Below are positions 1 to 14,168 of a stretch of DNA of 64,000 bases, one piece after another. The stretch's first letter is position 1; each line of letters begins with the position of its first letter. Source of the DNA: Diphasiastrum complanatum (lineage: Eukaryota > Streptophyta > Lycopodiopsida > Lycopodiales > Lycopodiaceae); contig CM055095.1 in the NCBI GenBank assembly GCA_029204225.1, forward strand, positions 10,038,459 through 10,102,458, given 5' to 3'. The notes under the pieces were generated by a model. That model was not told the origin of the DNA. It made no database searches and saw only the letters and a list, made by a program, of their open reading frames with translations. Position numbers and translations under genes: made by a program.

Positions 1-202
1 CACACTTGAAATGTTGACCCAATGTATCTGAGATTCCCCACCGAAGTCTACCTATTCTTGCCAGCAAGTGGATATAATGCCTAATAAGAGGCAGTTACCA
101 TCTCCCGCTGGTCATACATCTGAGAGCCTAGAAAACTATCATTGACCCGGGAGTACGGAGTAATCAGTGGGGCCCCCAGGATTGGAAGCGGTCAGATTTT
201 GA

Positions 203-1345
203 TCACTCGTGTAAGGACAGTGTGAGTCCTTCCCTCACTAAGGCGTTTTGGCTGGTGGACCAATCCTTAGTCAAAATTTGCCCGAACACTACAAGATACA
301 ACAATGATCCAATCAACCTTTGATAGGGTGTATTGCCCATTCGTTTCTCTTCTTCGAGAGTCTGCGGGCAATCTGCCTTGCTCAATATCGTTCCAAATAT
401 CATGGGAGTATGCACACCTTTGCATTCGAGCACGTTGAAATCTTCAATGATTTTTCGAATATACTTTTATTGGTGAAGATACAACTTGCCACCTTCAAAG
501 TCTCTTTCGATTTGTAAGCCTAGATAGGTTTTTGCTTCTCCTAGGTCAGTGATCTCAAATATTCCATAAATGTCTCTTTCGACATCTGAAATGAATTTAT
601 CTTTTTTTGAGAAGATAAGAGTGTCGTCAACATAAACAACTAGAATGATAATTTCATTTGATATAGACATTCAACTTGGCGAATGAAGGTTCGAAGCCTA
701 AAGTCCTTCTTTCTATACCATTGTTTGGCTACTTGTTTCAGACCATAGATGTTTTTATTCATGTGACATCTGAATTCTGGATATTCTTGGCTTATAAAAC
801 CCAAGTGGTTGATCCATGAATAAATCTTCTTCTAAATCTGCATGCAAGAAAGCAGTTTTCTCATCCACAATATGGATTTTGAGATCATGAACCATTGCAT
901 AAGCGAATAACAAGAAAATTGGCATGTGTTTGACTACTGGTGAGAAAGTATCAGTGTAGTCGAGCCCATACTTTTGTGAAAAACCTTTCGCAACCAAACT
1001 TGCTTTGTATCTGATGTTATCTCCATCGGTTAAGAATTTCATAGCCGATTAAATCATTGTCTGCTATGTACTTTGACTCATCAAATTTGACAATTTGAAC
1101 AACTTTTATTCTTCCAGTTTCGGGTATGTAGACTCGATAATATGAAGAATGTAACTCAAATCCTGCTAGAAAACCTTGGTCAATCTTTTCAGCGAGTTTC
1201 TTTCTCAATTTGTCAGGTATGTGCATATAAACTACACATCCAAATGTCCGAACATGAGCCAGATTTGGCTTCGACTTCCACCATATTTAGTGAGGAGTTT
1301 TATCCGATATTCTAAATTTTTATTAACAATCTTTTTTGTCAGATT
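203..1345 (-). pseudogene. Ty1/copia pol fragment: integrase C-terminus and reverse transcriptase, decayed
   Basis: Read on the minus strand, this is the middle of a copia polyprotein. The integrase C-terminal part shows VRTFGCVVYMHIPDKLRKKL at about 1180-1250. The reverse transcriptase follows, with KASLVAKGFSQKYGLDYTDT near 960-1010, the catalytic VVYVDDTLIFS near 610-640, LGLQIERD near 510, and YQRLIGSLLYL near 290-320. In-frame stops and frame changes separate the pieces, so no protein can be made. The integrase core, protease and gag are absent on the right, where a gypsy fragment abuts at about 1345. RNase H is not recognisable on the left, and 1-202 shows nothing I can identify. A copia gag scrap in the same orientation at 12331-12480 may be the other end of the same element, split by the gypsy pile between them. 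That link is inference. Confidence 0.85.
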
Positions 1346-2225
1346 ATTAAGTGGTGCCTTCGAAAGAAAACCGTAAATTCCAAAAATGACTTAACTTGAC
1401 TGACATTTTGCAAAATCAGCCAATCAACTACTATTTTGATTTTTTCTCATCAATCTTGACACCATTACCAGTGATCTTATGACTTGAGATAAACCAGCTC
1501 ATGCTTAAAGAATTCACACTTGGATTTCTTAGCGTACAATAACTCATGCCAAAGTTTCATCAAGATAATTCTCAAGTGTTCTATGTGTTCCTCAAAGGTC
1601 TTACTATAGATGAGAATGTCATCTAGGAATACTACCATAAACTTTCGCATATATGGACAAAACAAATCATTCAGCATTTGTTGCAATGTCGCTGGAGCAT
1701 TCGTTAACCCAAAAGACAACACTAAGAACTCATGATGACCAAATCTAGTATGAAATCTAGTCTTTTGGATTTCTTCCAATTTTAATCTTATCTGATGGTA
1801 CCCTATATTGAGATCTATCTTAGTGAAGTAAAGTTAGCTCCACCCAAGCGATCTACAAGGTCATCTATCTTGAGTCATGGATATTTATTCTTAATAGTCA
1901 CTTTATTCAACCCCTTATAATCCACCCACATTTGAAAACCTCCATCTTTCTTCGCTTTCATAAGAGCAAAAGCATCCCATGGTGACTTACTAGGTTGGAT
2001 ATGTCTCATCCTCAAATAGTTTTCTATTTGGTTTGAGATCTCTATCTCTTCTTTTTTAGAGAACTTATAAGGCTATCTAGAGATAGGCTGACTTTTTGGA
2101 ATTTACTCTATCTTGTGGTCTACTGACCTAGATGGTGGTAAGTAATTCTGATGGAAACCAATTCATCAAAATATTTAGTAACTTAGTCTGGACCTCGCTT
2201 CTTTCCCTTATTAAATTTCATAGTA
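1346..2225 (-). pseudogene. Ty3/gypsy reverse transcriptase fragment, decayed
   Basis: Minus-strand gypsy reverse transcriptase. The N-terminal fingers part reads [20 protein letters not shown] near 1890-1950 and carries stops. A 100-residue open stretch (1477-1779) follows with FGLTNAP and the catalytic MVVFLDDILIYSK. The end of the RT domain, with NVSQVKSFLEF, lies near 1370-1400. Protease and gag are not seen on the N-terminal side, and RNase H and integrase are missing after about 1346, where copia sequence starts. The fragment lies downstream of a primer-binding site and LTR in the same orientation (3337-3828), so it is probably the interior of that element with gag and protease deleted. 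It is non-functional. Confidence 0.85.
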
Positions 2226-3336
2226 GTTGGAATCTAAACTTTTAAAAAAAAAAAATTAAATTTTCATAATTTAATTTTGAATTTTTTTTTCACATAACTT
2301 TAAAATTCAAGAAAAACTATTGTCAATATATAGGCAATCAAAATCAAAAAATAGACATTCACTTCAATTCCTAATCTTACCAACATAATGTTAGTCTGGC
2401 ATGAAAAGCACTCAACAATAATTGTTTTTGTCAATTACGGAGTTTTTTATGTAAATTTTAGTTTTACGGAAATTGTCAGCCAAAATCACTAATTTGTGAC
2501 CCAACCGTTAGAGCACATGCGTATGACCACTCAAAATGACTATAAATCCCTCGTGCATGTCAGAAACATTATCAAATTCAACAAGAAACCAATTTATGCA
2601 AGCATAGTACATCAAATTAGGGGGGGGGAAATAGGCATGCAATCAAAACATTGATGGATTTTGACAATTTTACTCACAAAATTGCCAAAATTTCAAACGT
2701 CCATATCTTGAGCTATAGTGCACCAAATTAGGCGTTGTAAAGCACAATACAGAGGGAGACCAAGTAATCAAGTTGACTGACACATCAGCTTGCCACCTGA
2801 GCTTCACATCTGCGAAAACAGAGCATTTGAAAATCTATAGTAGGGCGCATTTTTACCTATGCATGCAAAAACGTGCTAACACCTCCCCAAGCCCAAAGTG
2901 ACTTTACCAAAAATTTTAAACAGTCTATTAGACTTCCGTGAAGCCTTCATACAGGTCTAAGAAGAAGTATGGGTTGAGAATGAAGATTTTGGCCTTCTAC
3001 AACCTCAATTCACCGAAATCTTGGCTCTAACTTCAGGGAAAGATTCAAAAGACTTTAATTCAACTTTTGGCAAGTTATACAAGGTGTTTTATATCAGCCT
3101 ACTATCCAACTTTATATAAAAAGAACTTGCAAAAATTATGATATTTGACAATTTTCCAATTATTTCCTCTACAAAGTTAAAATTCATGACATGCAACCCT
3201 TTCTCACACACATGCAATTCAATTACATGATTATAGCCATCAACATAATTTGATCTTGCTGAATTTTAGCTCTAACTATCAAATTTTAGTGATGAAAAGC
3301 TTCACCACTCAAAGTTCTTCGATCTTCGTAAGCCTT
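2226..3336 (-). other. Non-coding leader of the minus-strand gypsy element; no gene seen
   Basis: No coding capacity was recognised. The stretch sits between a gypsy primer-binding site (3337-3348) and the RT fragment. Its part at about 2690-2830 is recognisably related to 28430-28600, which lies at a similar position inside another gypsy copy with a related LTR. Both share CACCAAATT, TGTAAAGCACAATAC and GAGGGAGA in order. It is therefore best read as the long untranslated leader of this gypsy family. A run of eight or nine G occurs near 2620. Confidence 0.5.
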
Positions 3337-3348
3337 GCTCTGATACCA
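3337..3348 (-). other. Retrotransposon primer-binding site
   Basis: The plus strand reads GCTCTGATACCA, so the minus strand reads TGGTATCAGAGC, the usual plant retrotransposon primer-binding site matching the 3' end of initiator methionine tRNA. It lies one base from the LTR at 3350-3828 and fixes that element's direction as leftward. Confidence 0.85.
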
Positions 3349-3349
3349 A

Positions 3350-3828
3350 TGTAAGGGAAAGCTCCTCAAGATCTTGCTTAGAAGTCGAAACACAAGAGAA
3401 CACACTGTGGAGTAAACCACCCAACCAAGTAAAACCAACCAATCAATCTCCAAAAGTTTCACTCCCGAGCCAAGGAATAGGAAACAAGAGTAGAGCGAGA
3501 GGACCTCGCAATGAATCACCACAAGAATGATGGAGTAGGGTGAGTTTCTAGGGTCTATATAGACCCAATTCCTTCCTGTGCATGTAGTCATGCAAGGCCT
3601 AAGCTCCCCAACTGAGAATTTCCATTGTTATTGATACTCTACACATGCATCGACTATCTTAAACCATGTATTAACTCCAATTAGTGGTCTGGGCCTCACA
3701 ATGTTATTAATTACCTTACTGGCCTTGTCTAGAATGACGTCATGTAACCAATAATCTCGAGCACTAGAGTACCACGTATCCAAGTCTAGGATTATGCCGA
3801 ATCCTATATGCAGGACATGGATGTAACA
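3350..3828 (-). repeat. Gypsy LTR, family A (5' LTR of the leftward element)
   Basis: A 479-bp LTR with TG..CA ends, TGTAAGGGAAAGC at the left and GGATGTAACA at the right on the plus strand. It is followed on its left by a primer-binding site, so it is the 5' LTR of a minus-strand gypsy element. The same family recurs at 5965-6483, 7628-12330 (interrupted), 29643-30131 and, more distantly, 55586-55978. On its right it abuts gag and integrase sequence of an oppositely oriented copy of the same family, a head-to-head arrangement. Confidence 0.85.
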
Positions 3829-3985
3829 ATCGTCATCAAAGTTGAAGAAGAAGAAAGACAAGTGCTATTACTGCCACAAGCCAAGACATTGGACTAGGGA
3901 GTGCTATAGCTCAAACCTAAGATTTTGTTTGAATGTCATGACATACCCTGTGTAGGACATCCCAGTATACACAGGAGACTCTTGA
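3829..3985 (+). pseudogene. Gypsy gag zinc knuckle joined to integrase N-terminus (deletion derivative)
   Basis: The first part encodes a CCHC zinc knuckle, CYYCHKPRHWTREC (C-X2-C-X4-H-X4-C), at about 3863-3905, typical of gag nucleocapsid. After a few codons the sequence becomes the start of a gypsy integrase, with ILFECHDIPCVGHPS near 3920-3965 in another frame. Protease, RT and RNase H that should lie between are gone. The integrase reading continues at 5872 after removal of the element at 3986-5866, with LVRREFYWPKLKPYV. This is therefore one gypsy copy that suffered a deletion and later an insertion. It is non-functional. Confidence 0.8.
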
Positions 3986-4479
3986 TGTCATGCCCATGAC
4001 TGGTCTTGGGTAGTGTGTCCACGCTAGGGACCGGTAGACCAACAACCCGTAAATTAATTATGACTATAAGGGAATTGGGGCCCTTATGTGTACATGGTCA
4101 TAATTAATGGTTGTAGGCCTAAACACATGGTGGTGGAGCTGGTATGGGTCTATTAGTGAGTCGTTAGGGACCTGGATGACGTGGCCCAGATAGGCTGCAG
4201 AGGTTTCCAGTGAGGTGTCACAGTGCACTACTAGTGGTGCATGGGCCTTGGAGGGTATAAGTATACCTGCTGGGCTCTCACTAGTGTATACTTGATTTGT
4301 GATGAGTAGCTACATGCTGCTGGTGTGACTCCTCTTTCCATGACTCTGATTGATCCATAGCTTGGGGGCCAGATCCGTATGATCTAGGTTTGGTTGGGTT
4401 GGTTTAACCTCCATCGGTTCCCATGTGTTGTTGTTTGGTATGGTATCTTAGACTAGAATCCTGAGTTGAGGACATTTTA
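3986..4479 (+). repeat. Gypsy LTR, family E (5' copy)
   Basis: A 494-bp LTR beginning TGTCATGCCCATGAC and ending GAGGACATTTTA, so its ends are TG and TA rather than TG and CA. The limits are supported by the flanking CTTGA duplication and by a 495-bp solo copy at 17551-18045 with its own target duplication. A TATA-like GTATAAGTATACC occurs near 4255-4268. Confidence 0.88.
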
Positions 4480-5175
4480 TTCTTAACAACATCCACATCA
4501 GGCACACAAACCTTCCCTTTCCTGAACAAAAGTCCATTACGGATAGAGAAGTCATCAGTACCCTTTATAGCCTTCCCCCTAGACTGATCACCATGATCAT
4601 CAGTCCAGCTTGATGAAACTGCTAGAACCCTATTCCAGAGTGGTCCAAAATGTGGGTCTTTCTCATAAAGACCTCTCCGGGAGAGATAAAAGTCTGTACT
4701 GATCTCAGTGAAGGAAAGTTCGTTCACTTCACCAATTCAACTAAGTGCATCAGCCACCTGATTAGATGATCCCTTGATATACCGCACTTCAAAGTCAAAT
4801 TCTTGCATGAGTTCTGCCCATCTGGCCTTACGACCTCGCAAATCATTCTGATTACAAAAATACTTTAAAGGTTGGTGATCCGTATTAACCACGAATTTAT
4901 TACCGTACAGGTAATGCCTCCATGATTTCAAAGCATGGATCACAACAAAAAGCTCTTTTTCTTGGGTGGTGTACCTGACCTGTGCATCGGTTAGTTTCTT
5001 ACTTTCAAAGGCAATGAGATGACCCTCCTGTAAGAGAACAGCTCCAATAGCCGTATCACTCGCGTCAGTGTTAATGACGAACGACAAATCTGGATCCGCT
5101 ATCCTCAAAACTGGAGTTGAGGCAATTAGAAGCTTGAGTTTGCAAAAACTCTCATCTAATTTCTCATTTCATCTG
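4480..5175 (-). pseudogene. Gypsy RNase H and RNase H-integrase spacer, inverted inside the element
   Basis: On the minus strand, 4737-5108 is a clean Ty3/gypsy RNase H with FVINTDASDTAIGAVL, YTTQEKELFVVIHALKSWRH, NTDHQPLKYF and RYIKGSSNQVADALS. These carry the expected D, E and D acid residues. From 4727 down to about 4480 comes the spacer, with FSIRNGLLFRKGKV, that normally precedes the integrase zinc finger. It stops where the LTR begins. Orientation is opposite to the LTRs and to the integrase C-terminus on its right. The RNase H itself has no stop over about 120 codons, so the rearrangement may be fairly recent. It lacks RT and cannot act alone. Confidence 0.85.
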
Positions 5176-5189
5176 ATGGGAGGACTTGG

Positions 5190-5588
5190 CCTACCTTTGA
5201 AACTATTCACATGCATACCGGCAAGCATTATAAGTTGTCCCCTAGATATAGAGGACCGTTTAAGATCTTGAAAAAGATCGGATCCTTAGCTTACCAATTG
5301 GAACTCCCGGATGGATCGCAAGTGCATCCCGTATTTCACGTTAGTCGTCTCAAAAAGAGTCTATGTGAAGGAGAGCATCTTGAATCTGGAGATCAATTGG
5401 ACCTATTGGATGAATCATCGAGTGTATCTCGTCTTGAACCCGAAAAGATCTTGGATACAAGAACTAAACGATTGAGAAATCGTATAATTACCGAGCATCT
5501 GGTTCGATGGAGGGGATGTGCGGACGATGACGATTCTTGGGAACAGGAAGGAAGCTTAAGGAGGAACTTTCCCAATTTTAAGTTCTGA
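5190..5588 (+). CDS. Gypsy chromovirus integrase C-terminus with chromodomain (3' end of pol)
   Basis: An open frame encodes the end of a Ty3/gypsy integrase. The conserved KHYKLSPRYRGPFKILKKIG lies at about 5220-5280, then HPVFHVSRLKK, then after an acidic linker a chromodomain-like end with LVRWRGCADDDDSWE. It closes at a TGA at 5586-5588. The chromodomain is the mark of the chromovirus branch and is thought to direct integration to particular chromatin. A purine tract and the 3' LTR follow within 30 bases, the normal order for the end of pol. The catalytic integrase core and everything upstream are absent, so this is a fragment even though it is open. Confidence 0.85.
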   Translation, partial: PTFETIHMHTGKHYKLSPRYRGPFKILKKIGSLAYQLELPDGSQVHPVFHVSRLKKSLCEGEHLESGDQLDLLDESSSVSRLEPEKILDTRTKRLRNRIITEHLVRWRGCADDDDSWEQEGSLRRNFPNFKF

Positions 5589-5599
5589 GAACAAAACTT

Positions 5600-5616
5600 G
5601 AATAAGGGGGGAAGAA
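5600..5616 (+). other. Polypurine tract of the chimeric gypsy element
   Basis: AATAAGGGGGGAAGAA lies directly before the 3' LTR start (TGTCATGCCC), the expected place for the plus-strand primer of an LTR retrotransposon. Confidence 0.75.
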
Positions 5617-5866
5617 TGTCATGCCCATGACTGGTATCGGGTAGCGTGATACCTACTGGGCTCTCACTAGTGTATGCTTGATTTCTGATGAGTAGCTACA
5701 TGCTGCTGGTGTGACTCCTCTTTCCATGACTCTGATTGATCCATAGCTTGGGGGCCAGATCCGTACGATCTAGGTTTAGTTGGGTTGGTTTAACCGCCAC
5801 CGGTTCCCATGTGTTGTTGCTTGGTATGGTATGCTTAGACTAGAATCCTGAGTTGAGGACATTTTA
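5617..5866 (+). repeat. Gypsy LTR, family E (3' copy, internally deleted)
   Basis: The ends match those of the 5' LTR at 3986-4479, but about 240 bases are missing after GGGTAGCGTG, where the sequence jumps to ATACCTACTGGGCTCTC. It is followed by the CTTGA target duplication. Because the two LTRs are made equal at integration, the deletion arose afterwards. Confidence 0.85.
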
Positions 5867-5871
5867 CTTGA

Positions 5872-7583
5872 CTTGGTCAGAAGAGAGTTTTATTGGCCAA
5901 AACTCAAGCCATACGTCGAGTCATATGTGATTAAATGCAAGTCTTGTCAACTAGCTAAGGCTGATATAAGGGAACCTCCCTAAGATCCTGCTTACAAGAC
6001 AAAACACAATGGAAAACACACCATGGAGCAACTACCCAACCAAGTAGAAGCAACCAATCAACTCTAGAAGCTTCACCCCCAAGCCAAGGAATAAGAAGCA
6101 TGAAGGTAGAATGAAACTCTGGCAATGAATCAATGACCACAATGAGGAGTAGGACGAGTTTGGCCTCAATATATAGAGCCAAAACCAACCTGGGCACATA
6201 GCCATGCATAGCCCTAAGTTTCCTATACATAGATTCACCTAGAATAGAGTCCTAAGCATGGACCAACTATTCATACAATTGCTATTGATAACTCTACACA
6301 TGCATACACTGTCTCATACCTTGTCTAAACTCCATTTAGTGTGTTCTGGGCCTCACAAGGATATTAGTTACTTAGGGTCACATCCAGTATGACGTGGCAT
6401 AACTAGCAGCTTGATTTACTGGAGTACCGTGTATCCAAGACTAGGAGTATACTGAATCCTACTTACTGGCCATGGACATAACAGTTGGGCATCTTAAGGC
6501 TGGTGGTTTGTTGCATCCATTGGATATCCCTAATAAGAGATGGGAAAGCATATTGATGGATTTTGTAGTTGGACTTCCAAAGACCCAATGGCAAAATAAT
6601 TCTATTTAGGTTGTTGCAGACAAGTTAACTAAGCTAGTTGCATTCATACCAGTTAAGTCAACTATTAAGGCTTCTAATTTAGCCCATATCTTTGTTGAAA
6701 GATTATTTCAGTTGTATGGACTGCCGAGTGACATTTTTAGTGATAGAGATCCTAAATTTATAGGTCACTTCTAGTCAACAATATTCCATAAATTGGAAAC
6801 TCTCTCTTAGTTTTGATTCTTCTGATCATCTTGAATCAGATGGCCAGATGGAAAGGACTAATCAAACTATGGAAGATATGTTGAGGACATATGCTTATCA
6901 TAGTCAATCTCATTAAGAAGATTACCTTCCTTTGATTGAGTTTGCATACAATAAAAGAAAGCATTCTACTACAAGTTACAATCCTTTTATGCTTATGTAC
7001 AGTTTTCAACCTAGATCTCTAGTTAATGTGGAGATGAAATCTATTAAGATCTAGAAGGTTGTTGATTTCCTACATGATATGAAATAAATGTTGCAAGTGG
7101 CTAAGGATAGTATCCAAAGTGCTTAGGATAGAGCTAAGCACTATGCCGATCTTAAGAGATCTCCTAGAGATTTTAAAGTTGACGACTGGGTATATCTTAG
7201 AATAGCAGAATATTTTTAAGACGTTGCATACCAAAAAGCATTATAAACTATCTGCAATATATTGTGGACTATTCAGGATTGTATGAAGGATTGGTTCTTT
7301 AGCTTATGAACTAGATCTTCAAAAAAAATATTGCACACCCAATTTTATATTTGAGCTAGTTAAAATGAAGTTTACATGAAGGTGATATAGTTGGATTTGA
7401 CGAGGATCTATCCCACCTTGAAGATTTATCACTTAGTGTACCTTTGGAACCTGAGAAACTGCTCAGAACCAGAGACAAACAATTGAGAAATTGTTTTTTC
7501 TCTGAGTGCTTGATTCGATGGAAAGGTTGGACTAAGAATGATGATTCATGGGAGAGAATTGATAGGATAAAAAACAATTTCTC
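5872..7583 (+). pseudogene. Gypsy integrase (zinc finger, core) to chromodomain, decayed and interrupted
   Basis: Continues the integrase begun at 3918. The zinc-finger end, EFYWPKLKPYV and CKSCQLAKA, lies at 5885-5960. The reading is cut by a solo LTR (5965-6483) and resumes with WESILMDFVVGLPKTQ at about 6545-6590. The core then shows LPSDIFSDRDPKFIGHF near 6720-6770. The rest up to 7400 is full of stops. The chromodomain-like end is recognisable again at about 7450-7600, with LIRWKGWTKNDDSWE, closing with TGA near 7598. A purine tract (AAGGAGGGAAGAA) then leads to the 3' LTR at 7628. It is non-functional. Confidence 0.8.
5965..6483 (-). repeat. Solo LTR of gypsy family A inside the integrase pseudogene
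   Basis: A 519-bp copy related to the LTR at 3350-3828, with left end TATAAGGGAACC (G to A in the second base) and right end GGACATAACA. No interior accompanies it. The integrase reading is continuous across it when it is removed. Possible target duplications GCTGA and GTTGG match at three of five bases, so they are either decayed or coincidental. Confidence 0.78.
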
Positions 7584-7953
7584 TAAGTTTTGCTTTTGAG
7601 GACAAGAGCAAGTCAAGGAGGGAAGAATGTTACGTCCACGTCTTGCATATAGGATTCGGCATAATCCTAGACTTGGAGACATGGTACTCCAGTGCTCGAG
7701 TTTATTGGTTACGCCACATCATTCCGGACGAGGCCAGTAAGATAGTTAATAACCTTGTGAGGCCCAGACACACTAATTGGTCATACATGGTTTAGGACAG
7801 TCAATGCATGTGTTGTTTATCAATAGCAATGGAATTTATCACTTGGGGAGTTTGGCCTGACATGACTACATGCACAGGAAGGACTTGGGCCTATATAGAC
7901 CCTGGAAACTCGTCCTACTCCATTCTTGTGGTGATTCATTATCAGGTCCTCTC

Positions 7954-8073
7954 TGTAGGGCTCTCGCCTATCATGACTTGTAGTAATTGCGTTCACAAGG
8001 GAGCATGATCTCACTTTTAACCTGTTAGCAAGAGAATGAAGAGTGAACTTGTGTGAGAGAAGATAAGAGAGAA

Positions 8074-8161
<88 letters not shown>

Positions 8162-8364
8162 AATTGGGAGAATTGATTTAGATTAGCAAAATTGGATCTA
8201 CAATACAAAGGAAATGGTTTCCTTTTATAATTGAGAGGTAGATGTAATTTCCTACCTCCCTTTACTTTCAAATTCAAATATTGTGACAAATCCCTCTCAC
8301 TTATTAACTGCTATAGGTGAATAATCTCATTAGGGTTGTCTCGATATCCACAAACCCTCCAACA
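7954..8364 (-). repeat. Left LTR of the non-autonomous element, contains (GA)n
   Basis: A 411-bp LTR. It carries a pure GA microsatellite at about 8081-8159. The flanking unique parts (GCAAGAGAATGAAG on the left, CCAATTGGGAGAATTG on the right) match the other LTR. That LTR has its own GA tract at the same place but of different length. Confidence 0.85.
8081..8159. repeat. (GA)n microsatellite
   Basis: An essentially pure GA dinucleotide run of about 79 bp inside the left LTR of the non-autonomous element. Translated frames across it give meaningless Leu-Ser or Arg-Glu runs. Confidence 0.95.
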
Positions 8365-8385
8365 GTATCCCCCACCAAAATTGGT
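8365..8385 (-). other. Polypurine tract of the non-autonomous element
   Basis: On the minus strand TTTTGGTGGGGGATAC directly precedes the LTR start TGTTGGAGGG, the expected place for the plus-strand primer. Confidence 0.65.
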
Positions 8386-9245
8386 GACGGTCCCACGACA
8401 CCTGCCTCAACGCTTGAATGTTGTGAAATGTTGTGTGGTGATGTTGTTTGAAGAAGGTCATTATTGAGGTGCAAAATTAAAAATTGCTTGCTATAGGAAA
8501 AGCATAGATATTGATTCACTTATGTATGATTCTTTATTTATTGATGATTAGCAAAAACTTGGACTTGTCATATTTTCATTAATAACCATATGGGTCTATG
8601 GCCATTCATGGTAAACTTGTTCACTGACAAATGGGTAGTCGACACCATCCAAAACAGGATCCCATAATAATATATGTTGATTTTGATCCTTGTAGATAGG
8701 TGCAGCTGCTAGCAATGACATTGTTGAAGCTGATGACAAGGCTACAGTTTTTTTTTTTTTGACAATTTCAAAAATTTTGAACTCTTTCAATGCTCTACAG
8801 CCCTACATATTAAGATCGAATTATATGAAACAGAAAGCAAGCAAAAAATGAATCAAACAGGGCAGAAAAATAAAAAAATCTGAAATTTTTATTTTTATTT
8901 TTTACCAACTTTAAAAATTTGTAACTTGCTCAATACTTAACAAAATAAAAATAAAAAAATTGATATCTTCAGAAAGTTCTTTCAATGCTCTACAATCCTA
9001 CCTGTTCATATCGAATTATAGAAAACAAAAAAATGGGCGAAAAATGAAGCAAACAAGACAAAAGAAACTAAAAAATAGAAAATGTAGTCTCCACTCATGT
9101 TTTTGAACATTTTTTGCCATGACTCTCACAAATCACATCCATAATGCAAAGCTAACCCTTGCATGCCAAAACCAAAATGCCTAAATGCATTCTAGCCATA
9201 GATTATGAAAGAAAATGCTAACAAACAAGATGAGAGTGTATTGCT
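8386..9245 (-). other. Interior of the non-autonomous element; no gene seen
   Basis: About 860 bp with no recognisable coding sequence. It is A/T-rich and contains two related stretches (about 8765-8830 and 8965-9030). Both include TCAATGCTCTACA, a short CCTAC and TCGAATTAT, so part of the interior is an old duplication of about 200 bp. Confidence 0.5.
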
Positions 9246-9263
9246 CCTCAGCAACGGCACCAA
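9246..9263 (-). other. Primer-binding site of the non-autonomous element
   Basis: Read on the minus strand, three or four bases after the LTR end, the sequence is TGGTGCCGTTGCTGAGG. It is of the TGG-initial class that pairs with a tRNA 3' end and differs from the TGGTATCAGAGC class used by the other elements here. The exact tRNA cannot be assigned from this window. Confidence 0.6.
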
Positions 9264-9390
9264 AATTGTAGGACTCTCACTTGTCACGACTTAAAGTAGT
9301 TGCATTCCCAAAGGAGCATGACCTCACTTTAAACCTATTAGCAAGAGAATGAAGGGTGAATTTGTGTGAGAGAAGAGAGAAACACCAAGA

Positions 9391-11878
<2,488 letters not shown>

Positions 11879-12330
11879 CCAATTGGGAGAATTGCTTTAG
11901 ATTAGCAAACAAAGGAAATGGTCTTATTTTATAGTTGAGAAGTGGACCTAATTTCCTATCTCTCTTTACTTCAAATTCAAATATTTGGTGGGAAAGGACC
12001 CTCCAATCACTATCTTGACTTTTAGGCCTCTAAACTTTATTTACCTATTTGATCAAATAACAATGTGATCACTGGGTTGGACTTACACACACAGGGTGCC
12101 AAATCCCTCTCACTTATTAACTGCTAGTAGGTGAATAATTTAATTAGACTTGCCTCGATATCCACAAAACCTCCAACACTCTCGATCTACTCTTGCTTCC
12201 TATTCCTTGGCTCAGGGGTGAAGCTTCTGGAGATTGAACGATTGCTTCTACTTGGTTGGATGGTTTACCTCACGATGTGTTCTCTTGTATTTCGACTTCT
12301 AAGTAGGATCTTGAGGAGCTTTCCCTTACA

Positions 12331-12490
12331 ACGACTCTCCCCCGTCCTCATCATTGTTGCCCTTTCTTGGAATATGTTTCCACCCCTTTTGCTTGCCTTT
12401 GGCCACCAGTGCCTGGTCTTCCTGAGTGATATGCCTTGATTTGATCGCCTCCCATTGTCATTGCTCTTCATTTTGCATGCCAACACATCT
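12331..12490 (-). pseudogene. Ty1/copia gag scrap
   Basis: On the minus strand, just outside the gypsy LTR, a reading gives EDQALVAKGKQKGWKHI followed by RKGNNDEDG. These resemble the basic linker that precedes the CCHC knuckle in copia gag. It contains a stop on its N-terminal side and is cut by the LTR at 12330. It may be the other end of the copia fragment at 203-1345, which has the same orientation. Confidence 0.5.
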
Positions 12491-14073
<1,583 letters not shown>

Positions 14074-14077
14074 AAAG

Positions 14078-14089
14078 TGGTATCAGAGC
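14078..14089 (+). other. Retrotransposon primer-binding site
   Basis: TGGTATCAGAGC followed by ATTGGTTC, the standard plant copia primer-binding site, in the plus orientation and directly ahead of gag. Confidence 0.85.
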
Positions 14090-14168
14090 ATTGGTTCAGT
14101 GGATTACTAGAGTCCATGATCTTTTTCCAAAAGCTATTCTAAATTGTTTGAGTATAATATCAATCACT

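Larger units (their letters stand above)
3986..5866 (+). mobile_element. Short chimeric gypsy element with inverted interior segment, TSD CTTGA
   Basis: The outer limits are set by two direct LTRs (3986-4479 and 5617-5866) and a perfect 5-bp target duplication, CTTGA, at 3981-3985 and 5867-5871. Removing the element restores the integrase reading of the host gypsy copy. The interior is only about 1.1 kb. Its left part is an RNase H and spacer segment on the minus strand. Its right part is the integrase C-terminus with a chromodomain on the plus strand, followed by a purine tract and the 3' LTR. There is no primer-binding site after the left LTR. The left half of the interior is therefore inverted, or came from another copy. 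Confidence 0.88.

Noticed and set aside
3286-3591. Hydrophobic minus-strand ORF, with similar frames at 5955-6230 and 12131-12439
   Set aside because: All lie in copies of the same gypsy LTR. The recurring peptide is LTR sequence, not a conserved protein.
4255-4270. TATA-like sequence as a host promoter
   Set aside because: It lies within an LTR and recurs in the other copies, so it is an LTR promoter at most.
5211-5588. Apparent stand-alone chromodomain protein
   Set aside because: The KLSPRYRGPFKI and HPVFHVSRLKK motifs and the adjacent purine tract and LTR show that it is the end of a gypsy integrase, not a host gene.
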